This document shows, piece after piece, positions 19,941-31,500 of a stretch of 64,000 nucleotides of DNA. Position 1 is the first letter of the stretch. Each line of letters starts with the position of its first letter. Under the pieces are notes generated by a model. That model did not search any database. It had not been told where the DNA came from and saw only the letters and a program-made list of their open reading frames with translations. Both the position numbers and the translations under genes were made by a program. Source of the DNA: Daphnia pulex (taxonomy: Eukaryota; Arthropoda; Branchiopoda; Diplostraca; Daphniidae); NCBI RefSeq assembly GCF_021134715.1, contig NC_060023.1, positions 6,200,001 to 6,264,000 of the forward strand, read 5' to 3'.

Positions 19941-21800
19941 CTAAAAAAAGTTTGCTGACTCATTAAATCCAAAGTGATTGGAAACCTTCCCCCAGACCTG
20001 GAAAAATAATGATCAAAACGCTGAGATTCTAAAAGCATTAGCCAACCCGGATTTAAACCGCTCCCCTATCTCCAATGAGAAACTAGCCCACGAAAATATA
20101 TCCACATTCTAAAATCAGACAAACGGACGCAACACTGATATATGGCCAGTCAACGATTACGAAACTGAAGCTTATCGCCAATTAAGTGACAAAAAGCCTA
20201 TCTTAAAAATAAAAATTAAACATCAATGCTGTGAAATCTCTGAAAATCTCCTGGCCCTCGGCCTCATCACTCCGATTGAAGACGAAGAAATCTGTAAACA
20301 AAAACCGGCTGGATCAGCTATATTTCCTTCCAAAAATGCACAAGGATATCGAAAAAACTAGTAGAACATTCCCGGGACGCCCAATTGTTGCTACTTTCAC
20401 ATCCGTACTTTCTTGATAAATATATTATAGATTTTACCAGTCAGCATCTTCTGAAAAAAATTCCAGGATCTCTAATTGATACCCTCGACTTTATCTCTCG
20501 ATTGGACCTCTTTCTGCTGGCTCCCAACTTGTTACGGCAGACGTGACAAGCTTATTCCCTAATATTCCTTGGACAGACAGTATCGATGCCTCCACGGATT
20601 TTTACACTGAGAACCTTCAATTTCTCATAACTTATACATCTGAAAAAATATGTGTCTTCCTCCAAAACCACAACTTTTCAAACGCATTCTTACGCTAATA
20701 TTATCAAATTCTATGATTTATTTCAAAGAAAAACGATTTTTTCATCAGATTAAAGGTACAGCTATGGGCTGTTGTATTTATGTCTATTTCGCCAACTGTT
20801 ATACGTTTGTCGTCACTGGACCTCTCGTTCTTAACCCACACACATGGCTTGTCTGTTTTCTTTGATTTATTGACGATCTGTTCTTTATTATTTGTCAACC
20901 GAACCAACAGGATTTTTCTAACGCGATTGAAAATATTTCTAATAAAAACATACGATATGAAAACACACACAATTTTCTTGACACCACTGTCACCATTAAA
21001 AATAATATGATCGTTCTGGAACCATAATCAAATGAAACCGCCTCTGGCTCATATCTGCACGCCTCCTCCACACATCCTTACCATACAATTAAAGGGATGC
21101 CCCTATTCTCAATTAGTACTTCGGATTCGTAGAATCTCTTCAAATAGATTCTCTTTCCGGAACCATAAAAAAATGAGAAATGACTTTACGAATATGGGAT
21201 ACAGCAAAAAACCAATTAATATAACTTATCACGAAATCTTCAAACTATCTGATGCAGAACTAACTCTGCCCAAAATCTTGTCTCCCATTGCACGGGCCTT
21301 TAAATTCATCACTAATTTCAATCATACGTTTAACTGGAGAAAGGTCCAACTAACACTCAACAACCTACATAAAAATATTATACACCACTGAAGGGCCTTA
21401 CCAAGAAATCGTGTTTAGCAACGAAAAAAATATCTTTTCATTCTTCTCAAACAATGCAAAACATTGATCAGCCCTTTGTTCTTTCGGTCTAGGTTTAAAC
21501 TAATATTGAAGGACACTATTGAATTACGGATTGGGCATCACATATTTCCTCATCTTCTTAAGACCCCGGTCTTTGAAGATAATGTCACACAATATCCAAT
21601 ATTATTCGCAAACCCAGCGCTCAGCTTAACTTCCCCGGATCCGAATGGCCATCCAACTTAAAAAATTATGTTCCCTACCCGTCAGCACATCTCTACCCGT
21701 GAATACTTGCCGGTCCACTCATCTTACGAATTCAATGTTAACACACCCCCTGGATTAACATGGATCCCTGTTTCCTATGAAAGAAATTAACTTAAAATTT
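19941..21800 (+). mobile_element. Degenerate Penelope-like retroelement (reverse transcriptase)
   Basis: Read in three shifting frames, the translations keep a reverse-transcriptase order typical of Penelope-like elements: LYFLPKMHKD with PGRPIVA (about 20310-20390), VTADVTSLFPNIPW (20530-20570), FFHQIKGTAMG (20735-20770), FIDDLFFII (the catalytic FxDD box, 20865-20895) and HPYHTIKGMP (about 21075-21105). Many frameshifts and stops break it. The downstream part (to about 21780) has no convincing GIY-YIG nuclease signature, so either that domain is absent or it has decayed. No terminal repeats were found. Confidence 0.7.
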
Positions 21801-22079
21801 CCAATAGAGGGTAAGAACGATATATATTTTCCATCACCAGAAGACCCAAGATTACTCATCACTTCTCATAACCATTCACTTAAAACTATGACCATCGTTA
21901 TAAAAATGGATTTCTTATTTCATGAAGTCTGATTGGAAGCGTGACCCTGACATAGTGAAATTTTAGGGGACAAGGTAGGGGGCTGTCTGCAAATGAAATG
22001 CATGAAGTGTGAAAAAATCATTCTTAGGTTTTCTATTCTTGAAATTAGTCGAATTGTTTCGTGTTGATCGCGGCAGACA
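21801..22079. other. Spacer between retroelement and transposon relics
   Basis: No feature was recognised in this short AT-rich spacer. Confidence 0.2.
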
Positions 22080-22910
22080 ACATTTTAACGAAAAAAGAAC
22101 GCGGACCTATCATTGCCTATTCAAACGACGGGAAGTCAGTTATAAGTAATTGATTGGGGATTGCTGTCGGGACTGAGTTTTTATGGCAAACACGACATCG
22201 TGAAACAGGTGACGTAATTAGGCAAGTTGGTTCCGGTAGACAGAGAAAAGTTACCCCGGAAGAAGCAGAGAATATAGCTCTTGTGATGTCTGCCAAGCTA
22301 ATCACAACAGCGCAAGAGATTGCGGGAAAAATTTGAATATTAAGCCATCTCATAAATATATAGAAACTAATTAATTGTTTTATAGATATTGCTAATGTGG
22401 ATGTGAATCCCAACAACATCATTCGCATTCTGAAACGGAAAGGAATTAATCCACGCCGAGCTGATTGCAAATTGTTTTTAACGGCTGCGAATGCAAATTT
22501 ACGTTTAGAATTTGCCTTCCACTTCATGAACAAAACCAGGTGTTCTGGCAAAGTGCTATTTTTACAGACAAAAAAACATTTGGGTAATTTTAAGTTTAAT
22601 TTTTAACAATGTAATAAAATACACTATTAGATCGGACGAGTGCGGCCGAGTATTTGTGTACCGGCGTGATGGAATCCATTTTGATAAAACTACGTCCAGG
22701 TTATAGACCGAAGCGGAAAAAATCCGTCCCTGTCTGGGCGCGGTTTTCCGCAAGTGGCACCGGTGACTTCGTCCGTATCAACGGCAAATTCAGTCCGAGA
22801 AATATTTGGAAATCCTTGGCGATACCCTGTTTCTTTGATCATCGTTTCGTTTATCCATCCAAAATAACTAAAACTGAAGATGTAAATTATTATTTTCTAA
22901 AGCTATAGAA
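22080..22910 (+). pseudogene. Tc1/mariner-type transposase relic
   Basis: A start-like region (KKERGPIIAYSNDGKSVI) leads into a paired-like helix-turn-helix with the linker HRETGDVIRQVGSGRQRK, typical of Tc1-like transposases. A second block contains VDVNPNNIIRILKRKGINPR. The catalytic region shows IFTDKKTF (first catalytic Asp, about 22556-22580) and SVPVWARFSASGTGDF (22716-22763), but in different frames. In-frame stops occur at about 22148 and 22334. It is therefore a dead copy. Terminal inverted repeats were not found. Confidence 0.65.
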
Positions 22911-24202
22911 ATAACATAACATAATAATTTCTTTTTTTACAGACTTTTTTACAGAGCCAACGGAAAAAGATTTAAGGTGATCTTCGTCATCACCGGTTGC
23001 GTCACTTTCTTTGTAGTAGGTTTTGAAACTTGTATTGTATCATTGAGTTTGCTGGTATGTTTTAAAAGAAATGAATTGAAGTTACAATTTTCTCTTGTGG
23101 ATCTTTTCCTGATTTGTAGTTTATGAAACTGTCCCTAATCTCGAATACAATTGCTTTTGCGTCCATACAACATCTTCCCCTCTCCATAAACAATACAATA
23201 AACACAAGACACCCATGAGACACCCAATTTGAGACCCTTACAAAATGCTCTGCGCGGTGTTTATTTGTTGTCATAGTTAAAACGTGCTAAATTTTCGTTT
23301 TTGTTTCATTTTGCTCATTTCGCCAATTTGAGCCAACGCGAAAATGAAGTTGAGTATGTTGAGAGCCAGACCCTGAGTTGTTAGTGGATACATAAAATCA
23401 AGTATTATTTTGACGAGGCTTGCTGGTAGTGTTTGGCCTTCAACGTACTGGATATGGGGGGTAGACTTTTCCCTGATGGGCTGCTTCTCTCGTTGCTGCT
23501 GCTCCGGGGACGACAGATTATTTTTTTTACACAAATAAATTTTTCAACATTGGACGATTTTTCAATATTTCGGTGCTTTTTACATCACTGCTCTCTTATT
23601 TTGACTTTTAAGTGGTGGGTCCTCCCATGAAGAATTTGCGGCCGCTGAACATCTCGATGCATGCGAAAGGCCACAAATGAACTAGCATCCATTTCCGCAT
23701 TCATCTTCCAATACAGATCAAACATAGCTGCAAATATTATGGCCAAACATATGCTACGCATATCATCCGTGTGATTTGAGACTGAAAATAGGTGAATTAA
23801 CACCATATGCTGTCTCACACGACGTACAAAACAGCGCAGCAAACAGTTGTGGCCACACACTTGCTGCGCATATAATCCGAGATCAGATTTACGTTAGCGG
23901 AGAGCTTAGGAATACGATGTCAGCTTCTAACTTGAAGAATATATAAAAATCAATTAAATTACCGTAACCGAAACAATTACATCTTGCAATTCTTACTTTT
24001 CGTCGTCATAGACAAAATATAAGCTCTTTGATTTGATTTCCTGACACAACATCCCCTTCATTGTCTACTTCAAGGGCCCTACCAATCCACCATCTGTCAT
24101 CAACCACAATCACAAGAAAATCGTCAACAGCCACATCAGAAAGATAAATGTTTGAGGTATATGGTTGAGAAAGAACTACGGACAATTTTTTTTTCTAATT
24201 TG
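22911..24202. other. 1.3 kb without a supportable gene
   Basis: Several 60-90-codon frames exist on both strands, but none has a recognisable domain or splice context. GCACAACATATG-type words recur near 23740-23830 on both strands without forming a clear repeat unit. Confidence 0.25.
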
Positions 24203-24646
24203 CTAACAAGATTTTCTTAAAACTTGTATGACTCCATTACTTATAGGTATGAAACAATAAAGTTTATGCATTCCCTTGATCGTAAAAGATTTCTCAAATC
24301 TCGAAAGTATTTTTTCTGAGTTTACATCTACTTCACTTTGATTTACATTTAAAAATGTAATTCCCTCAATCGATTCATACGCCCAAGAAAAAATATCGGA
24401 TGGCGTTAATATTTGATTATCTATTGGTCTCTGAATAAGAGAAGCAGGTCGAGCCAAGCCCTTTATGCTTCCCCCTATCCCCGTCACGCTCCACCGAATT
24501 CTTTGAGTGGACATATGGCGTTTTTTCTGCCCAGTCCGTACCCTTACATAAAATCCAGTTTTGTTAGTCGGAATAATTTCAAGGCATTCAAAAGGATTAT
24601 CTATTTCCAAGGACTTATTCGTTCGCCTTGGGGAGATGGTCTTCAA
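24203..24646 (-). CDS. Hypothetical protein, 147 aa, unknown family
   Basis: One uninterrupted frame starts at ATG 24646 and has protein-like composition: mixed hydrophobic, charged and aromatic residues, with no low complexity. It contains a basic patch (RTGQKKRHMSTQRIRW) and a later hydrophobic/aromatic patch (DIFSWAYESIEGITFLNV). No signal peptide, zinc motif or family is recognised. No promoter is seen. It may be an exon of a transposon-borne gene or a chance frame; its length in AT-rich DNA favours the former. Confidence 0.35.
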   Translation of the reverse strand: MKTISPRRTNKSLEIDNPFECLEIIPTNKTGFYVRVRTGQKKRHMSTQRIRWSVTGIGGSIKGLARPASLIQRPIDNQILTPSDIFSWAYESIEGITFLNVNQSEVDVNSEKILSRFEKSFTIKGMHKLYCFIPISNGVIQVLRKSC

Positions 24647-24649
24647 TAA

Positions 24650-25975
24650 GAGAACGTAATTATTTTTTAAAATTTACCATTAAGCTTGAAAGTTTCTTGA
24701 ATAGATTTTCGCTCTATTTCTAATAATTGTTAGGAATTTACACAGCTATGTTGGTTTTAACATTCCAAGAAGAATTGTTGCGGAAGTTGCTGGCAATGGT
24801 AATACACTTGCAGAACCGTGGACAATGACAACTAGTTGCTATTCAAATGAAAAAGAAAAAAAAACACACTACATTAGCGCATCTTCTTGATATATTCACC
24901 GTGTTGTACCAAAAAGGAGATTGAATTGCGTACGCGATGTCTTGTCCTGGTGACTACACCGCAAAAGTCTAATATCTTGTAAGTATTACAATTTACATAT
25001 TTTTTCCTTATCATAATTTTTTTTCAATTTTCAATTATATAGATTGAAGCTCACAATGTATTGGTAGAAAACGGAATTCCGTTGGAAAACGTTGTCTACT
25101 TCTGTTAATGAATTGAAATTGGAAGTGGTGTATAACGGCTGGTGCTCTATTGAGAATTTCACCATTTTTAGTGCGGCTAAATTTGATGAATTTATCCAGT
25201 AAAATACCGGGAAAGAATTGGAAGGTAGCAGTGCAAATGATATACATGGTTTTTGTACCGGAATGCAGGAGGGTAATTTAATTACTTATGATTAATGTTT
25301 TTAATATTTATACTATATTTGCTATATTCTAGTTCCCATTACTATTTTCGTGCCAATTTGGATTATGATGGACGCGAACATGTCACAACCTGTTAGGTAT
25401 CCATCAAGTAGGCCAACGATGCCAATGTCTCCCCCTACGAAGGTAAGTAGTCTTGAGTCCGGGCCACAAATAGACCAGACAGTCTTTGCTCTGCCCTCGT
25501 TTATGTGATTCTTGTGCCCAATTGAAATACATTCAATTCAGATCAAACACAGCCCAAGTGAGGTCAGTCATGGCTGGAAAACGCAAAGTATGACAGTAAT
25601 ACAGTTAATTTTTGTTTAGTTTAGCCACAAAGTTCAAGTTCTTTTTTCGATTTCTTATGTTTTTACAATCACCAAGATGTCTTCCTTTTTCCCACTCGGA
25701 ACTATGTGCCACCATGTTTTTTTCCCGCTTATTTCAAAATAACCAAGTACTTATTCTAATTTCACACTTTCACCATCCAGTTGACCAAAACTGTTAAGTC
25801 GCAAGTAAGCTATGTTTGGGTGCATGGTGCATGTAACGACTAGGAAAACATTTTAATTGTAAACGAAATGAACAATGGTAAATTGAAAAGTAGACGTGGC
25901 GCAACTTGCAATTTCAAAAAGAATAGCCCCATCGTCAAGTCAGGTAGAGGCGGGCGTAATGTCACAAACGTCCAA
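24650..25975. other. Coding-like fragments without an intact frame
   Basis: At 25040-25265 plus-strand translations give stretches such as EAHNVLVENGIPLENVVYF and KFDEFIQ...NTGKELEGSS broken by stops, and the stretch is followed by a GT donor (AGGAGGGTAATTT). This looks like an old exon of an unrecognised gene. The rest of the region shows nothing definite. Confidence 0.3.
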
Positions 25976-25983
25976 TGAGCAGT

Positions 25984-25996
25984 CTATAAAAGCGTG
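25984..25996 (+). promoter_or_regulatory. TATA box
   Basis: TCTATAAAAGCGT is a strong TATA box followed by GC-rich DNA about 30 bp downstream. It lies about 250 bp before a small secreted-protein candidate. An intervening 5' intron is possible (donor GGTAATT at 26035). Confidence 0.45.
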
Positions 25997-26235
25997 GCAT
26001 TTTTGGGAACGGCGCCCCAGAATTAGCTCGGAACTGGTAATTTAATTATCTCAGTGTGAAGAGTGTCGGTATTCAAAAAATAACACGTCTTTAACTTTTT
26101 TACACACAGTCCTAGCCATGCGAGGCGGCGCAAATTGAAAAAAAGACCACATGCTTAACGGTTTCGAGCAAACGAGAGAAAAAATAAAAAATTCCGAGTC
26201 CTTTCCGGTGAGGTAAAAAAATATTCTCACATAAA

Positions 26236-26559
26236 ACAACGAAATGAAAGCTGCAAATGCACGAATTGGCATTCGACCAGCGAACATTCGAACAATGTTA
26301 CGATTGTAAATTTTAATAATTGTGACTTACTGACTACAGGTGGTTGTTAATGTTGTTGCTGCTGCGGTTTCTGGTGTTGAACCACGGTTTTGGCACCTCA
26401 CCAAAAGAAGACTCAGTAAAAAAAAAAAAACAGAAAACAAAAGATGATAGCTACAAAGATTTGGCTCAGCGTTGTAACTCGGTTACTTATGTCCATAATA
26501 ATCCATATAATATACATTGCAAACCAATAGAAATAGAACACGGGAAATTAACAATTTAG
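26236..26559 (+). CDS. Candidate small secreted or anchored protein
   Basis: An ATG at 26236 opens MKAANARIGIRP...MLRL, stopping at 26308. If the 34-bp GT-AG segment 26306-26339 is removed, the frame continues as RLWLLMLLLLRFLVLNHGFG, an excellent hydrophobic signal sequence, then a lysine-rich stretch and a tail with CNSVTYVHNNPYNIHCKP, ending at 26559. Alternatively translation begins at the ATG at 26295. An intron of 34 bp is unusually short, which is the main doubt. The function is not recognised; two cysteines could form a bond. Confidence 0.35.
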
Positions 26560-26639
26560 AACAAAACATTTCTACATCATTGTAAAAAAATTCTTATATG
26601 GTTCAATCATTCCAAAAGCCCATGGCTGTAGGATATCCT

Positions 26640-26961
26640 GTAGGAAGCAGAGAAAAAAGAAATAGCAAAACAGTGAGGAAGAAAAGGACGAAGAAGAAGA
26701 AAACGAAGAAGAACAAGAACAATAGGAGGAGGGAGAAAAAGAAGAAGAGGAAAAAGAACAAAACGCTGGGCCCAACAATTACCAGAAGAGGAAATTGCGG
26801 TTCAAGAACAAAAAAGATCTGCTTAAAAATAAAAAAAATCGACGAAGTCGAAAACCTTGCCAAAGACATATTTCTGCGTTGCAACTTGGGTAAATAACTC
26901 ACAATTTTCTCAACATTATATGAAAACTAAATTTCCATTTTTTTTAGATGATGAGAAATAA
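26640..26961 (+). pseudogene. Glu/Lys-rich sequence with GPxNYQKRKLRF motif, copy 1
   Basis: A purine-rich run (AAGAAG-type) precedes the codons AGPNNYQKRKLRFK (about 26766-26807). The same motif recurs twice on the other strand at 28.4 and 28.9 kb. The acidic reading frame has one internal TAG near 26726. At the 3' end the splice layout ...TTGG|GT...AG|ATGATGAGAAATAA (donor 26890, exon 26948-26961) matches that of the 28.7-29.0-kb copy. Which frame is the real one after the motif is not settled. Confidence 0.4.
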
Positions 26962-28299
26962 AACCCCACAAGTCACAATAAGTGACTTGAAAATTTTTTG
27001 TAACGTGTTCCTCACTTCTTTGGATTTCAATAAAAGTTTTTAAACAATATTTAAAAAAATAGAATTGTTAAATCCATAGGAGCAGTTCTTACACATACGC
27101 ACAGTTACTCTGCAAATGTTTGTGGTCTGACCACGTTGAAAAATGAAGGTGTTTACCCTGCTAGCAATTTAACATTGCCAGTGTTTTCCGCTGAAATTTT
27201 ACGTAAAAAATATAACAAAATGTTTTGTATAAGAATGTATTAACTCTATGCGTTTCCGTATGTATTAACTAACTGTGCGTATTTTATAATTTATGTTATG
27301 ATGTCATACAACCATTTTGAAATTTTTTGTAACAATTTTTTATTATTAGATCGTTGTAAGTCACGATCAATCGTTTACCTGACGACCACGTTTGGTATGG
27401 TTGGGCAAGAAAATGATTTGCATGTTCAAATAACGGACAAGAAATTATAGCTGATGAAAGAGATCTTAATCCTGGGAGGGGAGCACGTTTTATTTATTTA
27501 AAAAATTTATCTTGCCAAAAGTTTCGATTGTTTTCAGGAGAGATCCTTTATAACTCATTACCTAATTATTCGTCTGCGTACAACACACTTTTTCTGGGTA
27601 ATGGCATATTTTTTATTGATTTGGTCTGAGCTTAGTCCGGTATATCGTTCGTAGGCGGCCGCATCGTGAATGGCAAATAGACCTAAGGCTGGATCACCAC
27701 GATAAACTTCTACCACGGTACTACCGCGCGGTTGTACCGCACGAGTTTTAGTCTGGTCACGAGGCAATATGTACTAAGTAGTGCGTTATCACGGCGACCC
27801 TTTTCCAAGCATTCTGATTCTCTCACAATACAGTGTTGCCAAAAAGAAGTAAATCAATGTATAAAAAAAATATATTCTCACTTGGCAACGTGCTTATGAA
27901 GCCTGGGCTCCGCTATTTAGCCGCGAGGATCTTTAGCACTCCTCCCGCGGGCTCGAGTCACGTTGGAGGTATCCTCGCTGCATCCGCTACGCAGCGGATT
28001 TATTATATTTTACTGCAGCTGATTTATTATATTTACATGTATTTTTTTTAACCATGATGACTAGGTATAAGAATTAAAGGTGTTACCGGATATATCCAAC
28101 TTATTAACAGTCAAACCAATCTGGATAATTTTTTTTAGTTGTATTGTGCGATTTTATCAAGTTGAAAATAAGTTTTTCAAAGTTGAAATCGGCACAAAGC
28201 TCCAAAGTAGGCCAAGTTCCAAAGTAGGCTTCATCTTATGAGTGGTGCTAGATGCAGCTCGCCCTTTTCTCATTGGAGCTTCTGCTATTATTTGATACT
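26962..28299. other. 1.3 kb without a supportable gene
   Basis: A minus-strand frame at 27558-27767 (69 codons, with GDPALGLFAIHDAAAYERYTGL) has protein-like composition but no start context or family. A short GC-rich block, 27925-28010, with the direct words CGCTGCATCCGCTACGCAGC, may be part of a repeat. Confidence 0.25.
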
Positions 28300-28510
28300 T
28301 TCTGGACCAATTTATTTTGGTTTCAAAACAGTAATCGGCCAATCATCGGCAAGATCGTCGACTTCGTCCTTTTTCTGTTATTTGGACTTTGCCTGCTTCA
28401 TTTAGAAGCGCAATGTTCTTTTTTTATAATTGCTTGGCCCAGCTACTGGTTCTATTTTTTCTTCTTCTTCGTCTTCTACTTGCTCTGCTACTTCCCTTTT
28501 GACAAAATTA
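28300..28510 (-). pseudogene. Glu-rich sequence with GPSNYKKRTLRF motif, copy 3
   Basis: The minus-strand translation gives REVAEQVEDEEEEKIEPVAG followed by PSNYKKRTLRF and a stop at 28402. Beyond the stop, residual similarity to the other copies persists at DNA level. The preceding (TA)n run at 28521-28545 disrupts any upstream exon. It is a truncated relative of the 26.8- and 28.9-kb sequences. Confidence 0.4.
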
Positions 28511-28710
28511 TAAACAATATAATATATATATATAAATATATAAATTTTGTCAGTAAGATGTTGCAGAAGAAGAAAAATAACAACTAACATTTTTATCACA
28601 TTCCAAAAACACACAGCAAGAAATTTCGAAATATAGTGCAAGAAAACAAGGCGATGATGGTGACATTTACGGACAATCAATGTGACCGTTTTTTGGGGAA
28701 AATGTGGACT

Positions 28711-29040
28711 TTATTTTTCATAATCTATAAATAAAAAGAATGTAAATTTAGTTTTAATTTGATAATGTTGAAAAAATTGAGAGTTACTTACCCGAGTTGC
28801 AATGCAGCAATAACTCGTCGGTAAGATTATTCATTTCTTCCTTTGCCTTTTTGGCAAGAGCCTTTTTTCTTGAATCGCAATTTCCTCTTTTGGTAATTGC
28901 TGGGACCAGAAATTGCTACTTCCTCTTGTTCTTTTGCTTCTTCTTTTGATTCCTCTTTTTCTTCTTCTTCTTCTCTGCTTCCTCTTCGTCTTCTTCCTTG
29001 GCTACCTCTTTTTCTACCTCCTCTTTCTTTACGTCCTCTT
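28711..29040 (-). pseudogene. Lys/Glu-rich sequence with GPSNYQKRKLRFK motif, copy 2
   Basis: An acidic/basic run of about 60 codons, built on GAAGAAGAG-type repeats, precedes GPSNYQKRKLRFKKK. A splice donor at 28791-28790 and an acceptor at 28726-28725 would add a last mini-exon ending at 28711 with the codons for DYEK and stop. The same arrangement (DDEK and stop) is present in the plus-strand copy at 26.9 kb. It lies downstream of the RanBP2-type finger exons and may be the rest of that gene, though the junction between them is not open. Confidence 0.4.
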
Positions 29041-29249
29041 TTCCCTCTTTAGACACAAATTAAGACAATATGTAAATATAAATATTTAAAAATGTAAATA
29101 AAAATTAACTCACCTTCATCTCCTTCATTCTTTATCATCGTTCACATGGCTGTTCCAATACATCCAAAATTATTCACAGTTATCATCAGATTCGTCGTTT
29201 CCAGTGGATACAATATTAACAAGCAACAAGATTAAAATTTTACAAAATT

Positions 29250-29417
29250 TTATACTGTACTAGTGTCGCAATCAACGCAGATTTTGACCGTGGGGTCATT
29301 CACAAGAGTACACCTGAAATTTAAAAAGTTAAGTGTCAAAATTAATTAGTTTATTTAAGAACTAAATTATTACCTTTCACAGATCCACTTTTCTTCCAAT
29401 TCGTTGTTTTCCTCCAT
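29250..29417 (-). CDS. RanBP2-type (NZF) zinc finger, two small exons
   Basis: Exon 1 is 29417-29374, from ATG (MEENNELEEKW). A 60-bp GT-AG intron (29373-29314) follows, then exon 2 from 29313. The joined protein has W-I-C-E-R-C-T, an Asn four residues on (LVN), then C-V-D-C, the full W-x-C-x2-C-T...N...C-x2-C signature of a RanBP2-type finger, which binds ubiquitin or RNA. Without further splicing the frame stops at 29252-29250 after 35 residues. A longer gene continuing into the Lys/Glu-rich block downstream is likely, but no open junction was found, so this is the N-terminal part of a gene or a relic. Confidence 0.6.
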
Positions 29418-30657
29418 ATTTTTAACTAGTGAACTGGTGTTTCACGTTACATGTGAGTAGTTGGATTTAACGTTTAAATCGAGAAATTGTAATATTTTCG
29501 AAAACCTGTAATTTTGCCAGTTGATACTGAATTATAAGATAAAATGAATTTTATGTAAAGTAATTGTTTTTATAAGATTATAAATAGTATTAAATGATCG
29601 AAAGACTAGCTATTAATTCGAAATAGCTGTTGAAATTTAGAAAGGAAAAAATTGTATAAAATGTGAAAACGATATTTAATTAATATCCTGATTTTTGGGA
29701 TAAATTTTTCCGTTGCAATAGTCATAAAGAAACACTTCTAAACTAAAAGAAACTATTTAATGGGAAACTAGTATAAAGATTTTAAATTTTCTGTGCGGAT
29801 GTGATAGGCCTATTGTGTTCAGTGATTGGAAAAATGTTAACAAAACGGTACTACACATTTTCCATATAGAAACCACTGATACAGGCAATGCTACATAAAA
29901 TTATGTGAAATTTGGAACATGTATCAACAAGTTCACTATATGCTGCATGTATTGCAATATGCAATGATATGGACTACACTATAGGTTACATATATAACTA
30001 CATTTAATTCATGAATTACATAATATTTAACTTTTAAATCTATGAGCTCATATCTAGATTCATAAATTATTAGGATATCGTCTAGATAAATTACTAGCCT
30101 AATTCCCTGTTTTTAACAAAGGCCATGGCCACCTTAAAGATCTTAGTTATTATCCTTTAGGCCGGCGCAAGGCCAAAGGCCAGACATGCAAATTCGAAAA
30201 TACACCCCTGCCATTTAAACCGAGTGAATTTCTGGTGGGAGGGAGGGATCCATGAGGTAGTCATCCTTGAGATCCACTTTTACCATCCTCTTCCCTTAAC
30301 AAAAAATGGACTGACTGTAAGTTCTCCATTTTGAAATGTTCGTATTTTATGAATTTATTAATGGGTGGGAGATTAATTATAGCCCTAGAACTCCCCATGG
30401 GGGGGAATCATGAATAGGGAGCAAAGAACCCCTTCTAACCCACCCGAAACTTACCTAACTGCCTTTTTCAAAATCAAATCTCTAACCTCCTATCGCAGAC
30501 AGCAACCATTTCACTCGACATTTTTATCGGAAGCAGGAAAGAATTTCGACGAGGTTGACTGAGAAATAAAATGTTACTCCCAATGCTACTGATTCTACAA
30601 TCCACCTATCGTCATTGACGCGCTCCAAATTTTTTGAAAATCTCAACAGCTACGCAC
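29418..30657. other. 1.2 kb AT-rich, no gene seen
   Basis: Mostly low GC with no long open frames. The G-rich patches near 30238-30250 and 30400 (GGGAGGGAGGGATCC; CCATGGGGGGG) are isolated. Confidence 0.25.
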
Positions 30658-30660
30658 CTA

Positions 30661-30973
30661 CTTAATCGTCAGGCAAAAAAACATTGATCTGGGAAAGAAT
30701 TTGGGTTTTTCGTACCTTTGAGCGATGTGTGACCAACTGTCACCCGAATTCCAAGCTCCTCGAAAACGGGGGCGTCTAGTCTCACCCTGACTGGCTCCTG
30801 CTACCACTTGGCATTGATAATGTTGCTGGAAAGTAGCCAGCTCTATCACCATCCGTCCTTTACCCTGGCAGATGAATGGCCGACCCAGTCGACTTGCTTG
30901 TCATTGCCAGCGCGTCTTTTCTGGGCTAGCATTGCATCCTGCTTGCCTCTTTTAACATTGATTCGAGACATTT
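30661..30973 (-). CDS. Candidate small basic protein with very short introns
   Basis: An ATG at 30973 opens MSRINVKRGKQDAMLAQKRR and continues to HSSAR at about 30863. A 38-bp GT-AG segment separates it in phase from QHYQCQVVAG...RRPRFRGAWNS...HIAQR, and a 27-bp GT-AG segment (30715-30689) separates that from a last bit ending in TAG at 30660. All three pieces agree in phase, but spliceosomal introns this short would be exceptional in an arthropod. It may be a real gene, a decayed copy with deletions in its introns, or coincidence. The Arg/Gly-rich part suggests nucleic-acid binding. Confidence 0.25.
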
Positions 30974-31500
30974 TCAAGTAAACAATTTCTCTCTGGCCTC
31001 TGCTCCTGCTGAAAATGAATCTGGTCCAGCGAGGAAAAACTCAAACGATGGCGCTACTAGATCAACCACCGCCCGTCTTCTTTGATTTTTAACGTGAAGC
31101 TAGACCTTCGACCATTGGCGCAGCGCCAACCTCACCGAATCTTTGGTCGCCTCCACATTGTCTCCCCCTTCCAAGGTCGAAACGCGTGCATATAAATAAA
31201 AAAGGGGCAGCACAATGTCATATATATTGTGTGGAATGGCAATCTACGCAATGCAACATTGAAGCTTAGAGATTCTACAGTACCTATCCAAATTTTGGGA
31301 ACGCGTAGAGCGCTAGAGAAGCTTACGTAAAAAATAGATTTTCACCACGTTCTCAAAAATTGAATTTTTGACAGAAGGCAACGAATTTTTTAATTTGAAC
31401 TGAAAAGGTACAATACCTTCTCAGTTTATCCAGATTTTCATAATGAAGGGGAGGAAAGCTATGAATGGATGTACATTTTTAGGAATACGCTGTATATAAC
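30974..31500. other. Spacer with an isolated TATA box
   Basis: GCATATAAATAAAAAAGG at 31187-31204 is TATA-like on the plus strand, but no gene downstream can be linked to it. Otherwise nothing is seen. Confidence 0.25.

Noticed and set aside
26598..26902. Lys/Arg-rich frame (plus) and Phe-rich frame (minus)
   Set aside because: Both come from the purine-rich AAG run; the frame conserved with the other two copies is a different one.
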